In this document: positions 46,226 through 54,556 of the stretch, piece after piece
How positions within the stretch are numbered: the first letter of the stretch is position 1
Layout: every line of letters starts with the position of its first letter
From: Arthrobacter jiangjiafuii
GTDB lineage: Bacteria > Actinomycetota > Actinomycetes > Actinomycetales > Micrococcaceae
DNA: 64,000 bases
Reading direction: 5' to 3'
Assembly: GCF_018622995.1 (NCBI RefSeq)
Contig: NZ_CP076022.1
Coordinates: forward strand, 2,728,001 to 2,792,000
Translations under genes and position numbers: made by a program
The notes under the pieces: model-generated
Database searches by the model: none
Told to the model about the DNA's origin: nothing
What the model saw: the letters and a program-made list of their open reading frames with translations, nothing else

Positions 46226-47144
46226 AACGGATCCTCGGATCAAGCCAGGCGTACAGGAGGTCTACGAGAAGGTTGGCCACGACGTAGACAAGGACAAGGA
46301 CGCTCACGATCGAAACGATGGTGGGCCCTTCGCCCCTGATAACCGATTGGTACAGCCGCTGGCCGACGCCGGGCACGTTGAAGATGCCTTCGGTGACGAT
46401 CGCTCCGCCCATCAGCGCACCCAGATCCGCACCGAGGAATGTCACCACGGGGATCAGCGAGTTACGCAGGATGTGGACGGTGACCACGCGGGGCCGGGAC
46501 AGGCCCTTGGCCGTGGCGGTGCGGACATAGTCGGCATTCATGTTCTCGATCACCGAGGTGCGGGTCAGGCGAAGCACATAGGCGAAGGATGCAAGACCGA
46601 GCACGATGGCCGGCAGGATCAGGTCCGTCCAGCCGGCGTTGCCGCCCACGGTGGGACTGGTCCATTGCAGCTTGACGCCCACCACGAACTGGAGCAGGAA
46701 GCCCAGGACGAACACCGGAATGGCGATGACGATGAGCGAGACAATCAGGACGGTGCTGTCGAAGATCTTGCCCTTCTTCAGCCCGGCGATCAGGCCAAAG
46801 ACGATGCCGAATACGGCCTCGAAGAGCAGCGCGAGCACGGCCAGCCGCATTGTCACGGGGAAGGCCTGTGCCAGCACGTCGGTGACCAGGCGGCCGGAGA
46901 AGTCGAAGCCCAGGTTAAACGTCACCAGGTTCTTCAAATACAGCAGGTACTGGACGATGAACGGCTGGTCCAGGTTGTACTGGCTCCGCAGCTGGGCGGC
47001 AACGGCCTCGTTCACCGGCTTGTCGCCGAACAGTGCGGCGATGGGGTCACCCGGAAGGGAGAACACCATGAAGTAGACAAGGAATGTGGCCCCGAAGAAA
47101 ACCGGGATCATTTGGAGGAAGCGTCGAATCACGTACCCGGCCAT
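46218..47144 (-). CDS. Peptide ABC transporter permease, DppB-type
   Basis: This 308-residue permease has the typical N-terminus MAGYVIRRFLQMIPVFFGAT and six hydrophobic segments. The EAA loop is RTATAKGLSRPRVVTVHILRN. It pairs with the DppC-type permease. A hairpin at 47221-47258 separates it from the binding-protein gene upstream. Confidence 0.93.
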   Translation of the reverse strand: MAGYVIRRFLQMIPVFFGATFLVYFMVFSLPGDPIAALFGDKPVNEAVAAQLRSQYNLDQPFIVQYLLYLKNLVTFNLGFDFSGRLVTDVLAQAFPVTMRLAVLALLFEAVFGIVFGLIAGLKKGKIFDSTVLIVSLIVIAIPVFVLGFLLQFVVGVKLQWTSPTVGGNAGWTDLILPAIVLGLASFAYVLRLTRTSVIENMNADYVRTATAKGLSRPRVVTVHILRNSLIPVVTFLGADLGALMGGAIVTEGIFNVPGVGQRLYQSVIRGEGPTIVSIVSVLVLVYVVANLLVDLLYAWLDPRIRYA

Positions 47145-47220
47145 CAGGAACGGCCTCCGGGCAGTGTGGGGGGATGTGGATTTCGCATGAATAAACCTGT
47201 TCTTGGTTAGAACCCGAAAA

Positions 47221-47258
47221 CGAACCGGGGCACCGCCTTGTGGGCGGGCCCCGGTTCG
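47221..47258 (-). terminator. Attenuating hairpin between binding protein and permease
   Basis: An 11-bp outer stem (CGAACCGGGGC / GCCCCGGTTCG) with an inner CCGCC/GGCGG pair, followed by TTTTC on the minus strand. It probably lowers read-through from the binding-protein gene into the permease genes. Confidence 0.75.
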
Positions 47259-47274
47259 GTCGGTCTAGATTCTG

Positions 47275-48918
47275 CTATTTGGCCGTGACGTTGTAGTAAA
47301 CGGGAACACCGTTCCAGCCGGTTTCAACATTGTCCACGTTGTTGGACCAGCCGGACTGTGCCACCTGGTACCACAGCGGGATGACGGGGAGGTCCTTAAG
47401 CAGGACTTCCTGTGCCTGGTTGAAGATCTTGGAGCCCTCTTCGGGTGAAGAAGCTGCAAGGCCGTCACTGAGCAGGGAGTCGAACTCTTCGCTCGAGTAA
47501 TCGCCGTCGTTGGATCCTGCGCCGGTGCCGTACAGCGGGCCCAGGAAGTTGTTCAGCGACGGGTAGTCTGCCTGCCAGCCGGTGCGGATGGCTCCGGTCA
47601 GCGACTTGGCGGTGGCGTCGGCGCGCAGTTCCTTGAACGTTGCGTACGGCTTGCCCTCGGCGGTGATGCCCAGGTTGTTCTTGAGGCCGTTGGCTACGGC
47701 GTCAACCCATTCCTTGTGGTTGGCGTCGGCGTTGTAACCAAGCGTGAAGGCCTGACCGGCGGGCCAGGGCGAGATTTCCTCGGCCTGGGCCCAGAGTTCC
47801 TTGGCCTTCTCGGGGTTGAACTCAAGCACCTCGTTGCCGGGGACGCTGTCGCTGTAGCCGTCAATCACGGGAGCGGTGAATTCGGTGGCCGGTTCGCGGG
47901 AACCGGAGAAGACGACCTCGGTGATTTCGTCGCGGTTGATGGCCATCGAGATGGCCTGGCGGCGCAGCTGGCCGGCCTCGCCGGAGAACTCGGGCAGGTA
48001 GCCCGGGATCGTGATGGTCTGGTTGCCGGCGTACGCCTTTTCGGAGTAGCGGCCTTCACCCAAATCAGTCTTGAACGTCTTCAGGGCACTGTTGGGCATG
48101 GTGTCCAGGATGTCCAGGTTGTCCGACTGCAGGTCGGCGTAGGCGGCATCGAAGGAGGAGTAGAACTTGAAGGTCACTCCGCCGTTCTGCGGCACGCGGG
48201 TACCGGTGTAGTCCGGGTTGGCGACGAGGTCGATATCGATCTCGTGCTCCCAGGCACCTTCTCCGGCCAGCATGTACGGGCCGTTGCCGACGGGGTTCTC
48301 ACCGAAGGTCTTCGGATCTTCAACGGCACCGGCCGGCAGCGGGAAGAACGCGGTGTAACCAAGGCGCTGCGGGAAGTCAGACTCCGGCTGGCTCAGCTTC
48401 ACGGTGAAGGTGGTGTCATCAACGACGGTCAGGCCGCTCATGGTGTCCACGGTGGCGTTTTCGGCGCTGACGTCGTCATACCCTTCGATGCTCTCGAAGA
48501 AGTAGGAGTTCAGCTGCGCGTTCTTTGCAGCAGCACCGAAGTTCCAGGCATCCACGAAGGACTTGGCCGTGATGGCCTCGTCATTGGTGAACTTCTGGTC
48601 AGCCTTCAGCTTGATCGTGTAGGTCTGGGAATCCTCGGTCTCGATGGACTCTGCGAGTTCATTGACCGTGGCGCCGTTGGCGTCGTAGCTGACAAGGCCC
48701 TCGAAGAGCAGGTCCATGATGCGTCCGCCACCAACTTCGTTGGTGTTCACGGGCATCAGCGGGTTCTGGGGCTCGGTGCCGTTGGCCGTGATGATGGCAG
48801 TGGCATCGCCGGCGCCTTCAGTCGAGCCGGACTCGTCGGATCCCCCGCCGCAGGCGCTGAGCGCCAGCATGGCTACAGCCGCAACGCTGAGCAGTTTGGA
48901 AGTGCGTGTGAAGCGCAT
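47275..48918 (-). CDS. Peptide-binding lipoprotein of the ABC transporter
   Basis: This 547-residue family 5 solute-binding protein has a lipoprotein signal peptide (MRFTRTSKLLSVAAVAMLALSAC) with lipobox LSAC. The family 5 pattern includes NPLMPVNTNEVGGGRIMDLLFEGLVSYD and the substrate-pocket repeats. The ATG at 48918 has AGGAGG eight bases upstream; an in-frame start 11 codons earlier lacks it. It is the first gene of the peptide transporter operon. Confidence 0.94.
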   Translation of the reverse strand: MRFTRTSKLLSVAAVAMLALSACGGGSDESGSTEGAGDATAIITANGTEPQNPLMPVNTNEVGGGRIMDLLFEGLVSYDANGATVNELAESIETEDSQTYTIKLKADQKFTNDEAITAKSFVDAWNFGAAAKNAQLNSYFFESIEGYDDVSAENATVDTMSGLTVVDDTTFTVKLSQPESDFPQRLGYTAFFPLPAGAVEDPKTFGENPVGNGPYMLAGEGAWEHEIDIDLVANPDYTGTRVPQNGGVTFKFYSSFDAAYADLQSDNLDILDTMPNSALKTFKTDLGEGRYSEKAYAGNQTITIPGYLPEFSGEAGQLRRQAISMAINRDEITEVVFSGSREPATEFTAPVIDGYSDSVPGNEVLEFNPEKAKELWAQAEEISPWPAGQAFTLGYNADANHKEWVDAVANGLKNNLGITAEGKPYATFKELRADATAKSLTGAIRTGWQADYPSLNNFLGPLYGTGAGSNDGDYSSEEFDSLLSDGLAASSPEEGSKIFNQAQEVLLKDLPVIPLWYQVAQSGWSNNVDNVETGWNGVPVYYNVTAK

Positions 48919-49225
48919 TCCGCCTCCTAATGTTCTGTATAAGGCCGACAATTTTGGCGTCGGCGCCGCGGCTCGCTGATAGTGAGCCGACTCACAAAGT
49001 CAAAAGCATAGGGCTTTGGGGTTTACCGTACTCACTCCGGGGAGTCCCAAATCACCGTGTCGCGTCTTCGGCAGGCCTGCCTCCGGCCCTGAACCCAGCG
49101 CCGATAAGGAAATACATAGAAACACATGCGGATGTAACGATTTGGCATACGGGCGTCGTGTTAAGACGCAATGGTGTCTTTTGACGGAATCCGCGTGTAA
49201 AACCCCGTGGTCCGCGCCGAACCCG
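48919..49225. promoter_or_regulatory. 307-bp gap with promoter and operator-like palindrome
   Basis: No gene is seen. On the minus strand a -35-like TTGACT (49003-48998) and a TATCAG (48981-48976) are 16 bp apart. Between them lies GTGAG-CCGA-CTCAC (48982-48995), a palindrome in the classic repressor position. The rest (49010-49225) is A/T-richer and may hold the 3' region of the upstream lipoprotein gene; no terminator hairpin was recognised. Confidence 0.45.
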
Positions 49226-51025
49226 TCAGCGGACAACCGCCCATTCCCAGAAGTTCCACCACAGTCCGGTGGAATTGGGCATGTATTCCACCTTCTCGAT
49301 GGTGTCTGCCGAGGCGGAGAGCCCGGGCAGCTGGTACAGCGGCAGTCCGTACCGGGCATCCCAGATCAGCTGGTCGATTTCGATCCGGAGTTCGTCCCGG
49401 CGCTGCGCATCGGGCTCCGCCACCAGCTCGGCCATCAGGGCATCGGCATCCGGGCTGGAAAACCCGTTGTAGTTGGACGCGGCGCCGGTGCGGAAGACCT
49501 GCGGCACGCCGGCCACCCCCACCCCGCTGGCGGTCCAGCCGAAGATCGCCGCGTCGTAACTGCCGGTGCCCAACCCGGCCGCCCACTCGGCGGCGGGCAG
49601 GCCGCCGTCGACCACTGTGAACCCCGCCTGTGCCGCCGAGCCCCGGATCAGCTCGAAGGCCCGGGCCCGGTAGGGATTGTCGCGGTCGTAAAGGACCCGG
49701 ACCTCGGGCGTCTCTCCGTCCAGGAGTTCCCGGGCACGCTCCAGATCAGCCTCGGCGAACGCCTCGGATCCGTTCGCTTCCGCTGCCGCCTCATACCCCG
49801 CCTGGTCGGTGAGGAACACCTGGGAGTCCAGCGGCTGCGCGCCTGGCTGCAGCTGGGCAACGGTGGCTTCCACGATCTGCTGCCGGGGAACCGTTTCCAT
49901 AAAGGCCTCGCGGACGGCCCGGGTGGCGAAGACGCCGTTGAAGTTCAGGTCCAGATGGTCGTAGGCGAGCTGGTTCCCCTGATGCAGGGTGGTATTTCCC
50001 AGGGCTTGAAGCCCGGGCAGCAGGTCGGCGTCCGGCTGCGGACTGATAATGTCCACCGAACCGTCCTTCAGCGCAGCCACCTGCGCGGTGGGATCCTCGA
50101 TGAACCGGATGGTGATCTCATCAAGTTCAGGGAGCGGCCCCCAGTCATAGTCCTCGTTCCGGACCAGGGTCAGCGAGGAGCCGGGGCTGATGTCCTGGAC
50201 AATGAATGGCCCGTTGGACAGATAGAGAGCCGGGTCCTCGGGCAGGTCCGCGGCGCTGAACGCGGTGTTCCAGTAGTCGGCGACGGCGCGCAGTTCCGGA
50301 TTGACAGGCGCCGGCTCCAGCGGGGTGCCCCGTGGCGTCTGCAGCAGCAGCGTGGTGAGCGCCTTTTCGTCGGCCAGGCCGGCGCCCTCGGCCACGATAT
50401 GGGCCGGAACCGCAATGCCTCCGCTGTCCGTCAGCGATCCGAAAGCCGTTTCCCAGTCCGCGTATGGCCGGGAGTAGGTCAGCGTGATGGAGCGGTTCTC
50501 GTCGCCGATTTCGGGCAGCCCCGTCAGGGCAAGGGCTTCGGTGGAGCCGGCATAGTCGAAATAGCGGGTCCCGGACACCGGTGTTCCGTTGTCACCGATC
50601 CGCTCGTCGTCGTACCGCCCGGACCCCGCCGCCCACGCCAGGACCATGTCGTCAGCGCCTACCGGCGCGCCGTCGGACCAGGCCACACCGTCGTTGACGG
50701 TGTACTTCACCGTGAGCGGGTCATCGGAGAGTTTTTCGTACCGGCCGAAATCCTCCAGCGGGACAATCTCCAGGTTGTTGTCCACGTAGTTGAAACCGGA
50801 GTGGGTGGCATAGGCCAGCTTGCGGTTGATGCTCGTATTGCCCGCCGTGGTCTGCGGATTGAAGGAATTCACGACGCCGGACTCGGCGACGGATATTTCC
50901 CCGCCCGGAGTGGGTGTTGGGCTGGGCACGTCGTTCACCCGTTGCTCGGGGGTGCATCCGCCCAGCGCCAGTGCGGCAATGGCAGCGGCTGAAGCGCATA
51001 GCGTGGTCAGGCGGTTCAAGCGCAT
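49226..51025 (-). CDS. Second peptide-binding lipoprotein (family 5)
   Basis: This 599-residue protein has a signal peptide MRLNRLTTLCASAAAIAAL and lipobox LGGC. The mature part is a family 5 solute-binding protein (SFNPQTTAGNTSINRKLAYAT, then VNDGVAWSDGAPVGADDMVLAWA). It has no permease or ATPase of its own here, so it may feed the transporter downstream (47.3-43.6 kb) or one elsewhere. The frame is open much further upstream, but that part overlaps the divergent gene. Confidence 0.9.
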   Translation of the reverse strand: MRLNRLTTLCASAAAIAALALGGCTPEQRVNDVPSPTPTPGGEISVAESGVVNSFNPQTTAGNTSINRKLAYATHSGFNYVDNNLEIVPLEDFGRYEKLSDDPLTVKYTVNDGVAWSDGAPVGADDMVLAWAAGSGRYDDERIGDNGTPVSGTRYFDYAGSTEALALTGLPEIGDENRSITLTYSRPYADWETAFGSLTDSGGIAVPAHIVAEGAGLADEKALTTLLLQTPRGTPLEPAPVNPELRAVADYWNTAFSAADLPEDPALYLSNGPFIVQDISPGSSLTLVRNEDYDWGPLPELDEITIRFIEDPTAQVAALKDGSVDIISPQPDADLLPGLQALGNTTLHQGNQLAYDHLDLNFNGVFATRAVREAFMETVPRQQIVEATVAQLQPGAQPLDSQVFLTDQAGYEAAAEANGSEAFAEADLERARELLDGETPEVRVLYDRDNPYRARAFELIRGSAAQAGFTVVDGGLPAAEWAAGLGTGSYDAAIFGWTASGVGVAGVPQVFRTGAASNYNGFSSPDADALMAELVAEPDAQRRDELRIEIDQLIWDARYGLPLYQLPGLSASADTIEKVEYMPNSTGLWWNFWEWAVVR

Positions 51026-51139
51026 TTTCCGAACTCCCAGGGTCGACGGCACCCTGTGATGATTACACACCGGGTCCTTTTCGCCCCGCAATGCGCTGGG
51101 AAAAGGATGCCAGCCCTTCGCTCCGCCTCCCTGATCCGG

Positions 51140-51162
51140 TAGGAGCAGGCCCCTACTAAACT
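51140..51162. promoter_or_regulatory. Divergent regulatory region with imperfect palindrome
   Basis: TAGGAGCAGGCCCCTA (51140-51155, 12 of 16 positions symmetric) abuts a -10-like TAAACT (51157-51162) for the plus-strand gene, whose leader would be about 35 nt. Confidence 0.35.
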
Positions 51163-51203
51163 TGGAGATACCACCCGGCACGACGACGACACAAAGGACT
51201 TTC

Positions 51204-51815
51204 GTGAAAATCACCATCATCGGCGGCTCGACAGGCACCGGAGCGCAGCTGGCTTCGCTGGCACACGACGCAGGCCATACTGTCACCGTCGTTTCGCGCA
51301 GCGGCCGTGCCCCGGCCGGGGTCCGGGCCATCACGGGCAATGCAACGGATCCAGCCGTGGCATCCGAGGCAGTTGTCGGAGCTGACGCCGTTGTGGTCAC
51401 GGTGGGCGGAGCCAAGGGCATTGCCCACCAGCGCGCTGCGGTCACCCGGACCGTCGTTGACGCCATGCAGGAGGCAGGTGTCCGCCGGCTCCTGGTGCAG
51501 TCCTCGCTTGGAGCCGGAGATTCAGGTTCGCAGCTGCCCGGCGTACTGGGGCTGATCACCCGGGTCGTGCTGGCCAAACCGCTGGCCGATCACAACGCCC
51601 AGGAGGCTGCCGTGACCGGCTCCGGCCTGGACTGGACGCTCGTGCGGCCCACCGGCCTCACCGATAAGGCACCGGCGGGCACCTGGCAGGCGCATCAGGT
51701 GGGCGACGGCGGCAAGCTGCGCGGATCGATCGCCCGCGGCGACCTTGCGGCATGCATGCTCGGGATCCTCACCGATGACTCCACCATCGGCAAAGCCTTC
51801 GGTGTGAGCAACTGA
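51204..51815 (+). CDS. NAD(P)-binding atypical SDR (NmrA/BVR-like)
   Basis: This 203-residue Rossmann protein has the dinucleotide motif ITIIGGSTGTGAQLASLAHDAG at the N-terminus and a substrate region with LVRPTGLTD. It lacks the YxxxK pair of classical short-chain dehydrogenases, so it fits the atypical NAD(P)-binding group that acts as a reductase, epimerase-like enzyme or redox sensor. GTG at 51204 is chosen because AAAGGA lies seven bases upstream. Confidence 0.85.
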   Translation: MKITIIGGSTGTGAQLASLAHDAGHTVTVVSRSGRAPAGVRAITGNATDPAVASEAVVGADAVVVTVGGAKGIAHQRAAVTRTVVDAMQEAGVRRLLVQSSLGAGDSGSQLPGVLGLITRVVLAKPLADHNAQEAAVTGSGLDWTLVRPTGLTDKAPAGTWQAHQVGDGGKLRGSIARGDLAACMLGILTDDSTIGKAFGVSN

Positions 51816-51863
51816 TCACTTGACGTAAGTTCAGTGCCAGCCGGCGCCGTCCCCGGACACAAC

Positions 51864-52880
51864 CTAGGCGGCAGCCGGTTGCTCCGTCACCGGAGCGGAG
51901 CCGCCCGGCTGGGTGCCGGGCTTGAGGCGCGGCCCGATGACCCACAGCAGGATCCCGAGCAGTGCCCATACGGCGAGGGTCAGTGCTGCTCCCGCACCGC
52001 CCCCTCCCCCGAAGTACGCAACGGACCGAACGAGCGTCCCCGCTGCCCCGGGCGGCAGCAGCTGCCCGATCACTGCCACTCCAGAGGGGAGCCATTGGGC
52101 ACTGGTTGCAATGCCGGCAAACGGGTTCCCCACGAACATCATGGTCATGGCCGCGATGGTAAAGCCCTTCCCGCCGAAACACTCATGAAGCCCTGCCAGC
52201 GGCAGGGCAAGCGCTGAAATACCCAGCGCAACGCTCGCGGCAACCGGCAGGACGGCCCCGTCAAAGCTGCCGAAGACGTACTTCAGCACCCCGGCGACAA
52301 CGAATCCGCCGACGACCGAGAAGCCGAGAAGCCCGGCAAAGATCCAGCCTCGCCGTCCGGGGAGCATCGAGCGGAAGGCGACGGCCGGCACAATGCCTCC
52401 AAAGACCAGGGGGAAGGCGAGTCCCCCGATGCCCACGCCTGTCGGGTCCGCGGCCGGAAGCGGCACGACGTCGACAATCTCGGCTTCCGCCCGCATGCTG
52501 CCTGCCAGCGCTGCCCCGGAGGTACTTACGGTGCCGGAGATGGCTGTGGAGCCGGCGCTGGCGACATAGACCTCGACTTTGGGGCCGGATAGATCGAAGC
52601 CGCCAACGATTTCCCGGTCGCGGATGCCCTGCTCGAGCTCGGCGTCGCTGTCATAGCTCCGCACAGCGAAGGCCCCCGGCGAGCGATCCTCCAAGTACCG
52701 GGACGCCGTGCCGACCTGGTCAGGCGTGCCGACGACGCCCACGCCCAGATCACGCGGACCGGAGAACAGCGAGGGGGAAATAAACAGCATCAGCAACGCC
52801 AACAGGACTACTGAGAGTCCAAGTGTGAGCCCTGCCCAGATGATCGCGGGCTTGCCTCGGGAAGCAGTGGGAGTCGACAT
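51864..52880 (-). CDS. Integral membrane protein, ABC-2/YhgE-like
   Basis: This 338-residue protein has one N-terminal membrane helix (IIWAGLTLGLSVVLLALLMLF), an outside domain of about 120 residues and five or six C-terminal helices, the layout of YhgE/Pip-like ABC-2 membrane proteins. No ATPase gene is adjacent. The ATG at 52880 has AAGAAGG seven bases upstream. It is divergent from a TetR gene and shares operator-like palindromes with it, so it is probably that regulator's target and may export a toxic compound. Confidence 0.75.
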   Translation of the reverse strand: MSTPTASRGKPAIIWAGLTLGLSVVLLALLMLFISPSLFSGPRDLGVGVVGTPDQVGTASRYLEDRSPGAFAVRSYDSDAELEQGIRDREIVGGFDLSGPKVEVYVASAGSTAISGTVSTSGAALAGSMRAEAEIVDVVPLPAADPTGVGIGGLAFPLVFGGIVPAVAFRSMLPGRRGWIFAGLLGFSVVGGFVVAGVLKYVFGSFDGAVLPVAASVALGISALALPLAGLHECFGGKGFTIAAMTMMFVGNPFAGIATSAQWLPSGVAVIGQLLPPGAAGTLVRSVAYFGGGGGAGAALTLAVWALLGILLWVIGPRLKPGTQPGGSAPVTEQPAAA

Positions 52881-52892
52881 GTGCACCTTCTT

Positions 52893-52938
52893 TGTGGAGG
52901 AATTCCCTCCACATAATACCGGATGTTTTTGCTCCGGT
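52893..52938. promoter_or_regulatory. Divergent promoter region with two palindromes
   Basis: TGTGGAGG-AATTC-CCTCCACA (52893-52913) overlaps the expected start of the minus-strand transcript, whose -10 would be TATTAT (52918-52913). ACCGGA-N9-TCCGGT (52918-52938) abuts TAGACT (52939-52944), a -10 for the TetR gene. Both fit TetR operators. Confidence 0.6.
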
Positions 52939-52986
52939 TAGACTGGGAGCCGATGTGAGCGGTGGATCAATTCGGAGGGAGTCCCG

Positions 52987-53547
52987 TTGAGGGCTGACGC
53001 GGCACGGCGCAGACAGGGAATCATCAGGGCTGCGAAGCATGTGTTCGCGGAGCGGGGCGGTGATGTGGCCCTCGAGGTGGTCGCTGCGGCGGGCGGCGTG
53101 GGTATCGCGACCCTGTACCGGAATTTCCCGTCCCGTTACGACCTGGTTTATGCCGTGGTTGAAGACACGGTGGAGCGCATTCTGGATGCTGTCACCGCCG
53201 CACGCGGGGCTGCGGGGCAGGATCCGGCGGCGGCGTGGGCCGACCTGCTCGCCCGGCTGGTAGACATGGAACTTGGGGCGCTCATTGACGCCATTGGCCT
53301 GCAGGCACGCTCCGGTTCGAAGGATGCCTCAGCGTTGGGGCACTTGCAGCAGCCGGCCCTTGATGCCCTCGATGAGCTGCTCTCCGTGCTCAAGGACGCA
53401 GACGCCATCCGGCAGGACATCAAGGCCCTCGAGGTCCTCGTTGCCGTTGCGACGATTACCCGCCCGCAGGTGGCGCCCATCCGCGAGGCTGCCCCCGGCG
53501 TCCACCGCCAGCTGGCCGACGCCTATCTGGCCTGGAGCCGCTCCTAG
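52987..53547 (+). CDS. TetR-family regulator of the divergent membrane protein
   Basis: This 186-residue protein has an N-terminal helix-turn-helix (RRRQGIIRAAKHVFAERGGDVALEVVAAAGGVGIATLYRNF) and a helical ligand domain. The start is TTG at 52987, the only start in frame, with GGAGGGA six bases upstream. It is divergent from an ABC-2-like membrane protein, the usual arrangement of a repressor and its efflux target. Its stop overlaps the stop of the convergent hypothetical gene. Confidence 0.88.
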   Translation: MRADAARRRQGIIRAAKHVFAERGGDVALEVVAAAGGVGIATLYRNFPSRYDLVYAVVEDTVERILDAVTAARGAAGQDPAAAWADLLARLVDMELGALIDAIGLQARSGSKDASALGHLQQPALDALDELLSVLKDADAIRQDIKALEVLVAVATITRPQVAPIREAAPGVHRQLADAYLAWSRS

Positions 53548-53984
53548 AAGGGCCCAGGCCACCACCAGCGATGTCCTGATCGGCGCTCGCGCTCCCGCTC
53601 AGCCCGGCGTCGGGCCGCGTCGTAATAGTCCTCGCACGCCGCATCATAAAGCGCCTGAGGCAGAGTCAGCGGTGCATGGCTCAACTGGCGTCCTGCCAGC
53701 AGATCTCCGATCGCCCCCGGGATCAACCGCATCCCCTGCCAACCGTTCACGGACTTTGTGAGCCGTCCGCCCTCCACCGTGAGCCGCATCCCCCAGGACG
53801 AGTCGACCTCAGCAAGGCCGGAACCGACCAGGATCGATGCTGCCGTCTCTATCTGTTCCCGTGATGGGACATCGGCCTGCAGCATGTCCCATCCCGACAG
53901 CAGCGTGCGGACCGATGAGGGGCGCTTCCCACGAGGCAGCAGGGTCATGAGTGTCGCGGCGCCATCCATGTCTCTACGGTCCAT
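53544..53984 (-). CDS. Hypothetical protein at the left side of the island
   Basis: This 146-residue protein is of unknown family. Its N-terminal half (LMTLLPRGKRPSSVRTLLSGWDMLQADVP..IETAASILVGSGLAEVDSSWGMRLT) has the helix-plus-wing flavour of a winged-helix domain. The C-terminus is charged (YYDAARRRAERERERR). ATG at 53984 is supported by TAGGGT ending 7 bp upstream (leaderless pattern). It lies between the TetR gene and a decayed reductase gene. Confidence 0.6.
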   Translation of the reverse strand: MDRRDMDGAATLMTLLPRGKRPSSVRTLLSGWDMLQADVPSREQIETAASILVGSGLAEVDSSWGMRLTVEGGRLTKSVNGWQGMRLIPGAIGDLLAGRQLSHAPLTLPQALYDAACEDYYDAARRRAERERERRSGHRWWWPGPF

Positions 53985-53991
53985 GCCGGTT

Positions 53992-53997
53992 ACCCTA
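53992..53997 (-). promoter_or_regulatory. Putative -10 box of the hypothetical gene
   Basis: TAGGGT ends 7 bp before the ATG at 53984, with no ribosome site. Confidence 0.4.
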
Positions 53998-54054
53998 GTG
54001 CACTTCAGGCAGCGGGAGGGCCCTGGTGGCTGTGCAGCACCCGAGCGGTGGACC

Positions 54055-54361
54055 TCAGCCAGCCCGCCGGTAGTGCGCGGAGATTGCACCGTTGCTCAGC
54101 TGTTCCGCCTAGATCAGCTCGAGGCGGCGCGTGCTGTCGAGAAGACCCTGGTAGAGGGTGGGGGACCGTGGCCGGTGATTCGGGCTGGACGAGGAACTTG
54201 TACTCATCAATCAGGTCCAGCCGGTCCAGCCCTGCCGCCAGCCTGCCACTGCCGACGAGTACCCCGTCCGAGGTCCGGTCGGGGTCCTTGAGATCCTGCA
54301 CCGCGGAAGTGTGCGTGCGTCTCATCGTCGGCGATGCCCTCCTGATGATCGATACAACCAT
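54055..54361 (-). pseudogene. Dihydrofolate-reductase-like (RibD C-domain) remnant
   Basis: The minus strand encodes the C-terminal half of a RibD-type reductase. TSDGVLVGSGRLAAGLDRLD and LIDEYKFLVQP are in one frame. PTLYQGLLDSTRRLELI, a TAG stop, then AEQLSNGAISAHYRRAG are in a second frame. The family normally runs straight through these blocks, so at least one frameshift and one nonsense mutation have occurred, and the N-terminal half is missing. It sits just outside the left flank of the island. Confidence 0.8.
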
Positions 54362-54394
54362 CCAGGGTGACGTTGGCCGTCCTCAGACGCTTTC

Positions 54395-54460
54395 GCGGAG
54401 GGCAGCATTTCTACTGATTCAGGCGAGGGATCTAGACGTTGAAGCGGAACTCCACCACAT
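54395..54460 (-). repeat. Second copy of the ychF 3' end (left island flank)
   Basis: Aligns without gaps to 60941-61006 at 49 of 66 positions. On the minus strand it encodes VVEFRFNV plus a stop, exactly the C-terminus of YchF, but with different, GC-rich codons. A degraded version of the ychF terminator lies at 54376-54406. An 11-bp identical core (AACTCCACCAC) is at 54448-54458. Confidence 0.85.
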
Positions 54461-54556
54461 TCCGTAACCGAATAACCCCTGCTCCACACCAAATGAGAAC
54501 TGTCCGACGGACGGCCAGCGCTCAGCGCCGGGGCAGGCTGGGATTGCTTCGTGGAG

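Noticed and set aside
54467-54556. Possible sixth lipoprotein copy before the left island flank
   Set aside because: Only the end of copy 1 and short spacer-like sequence are present; no further signal peptide or mature-domain blocks occur.
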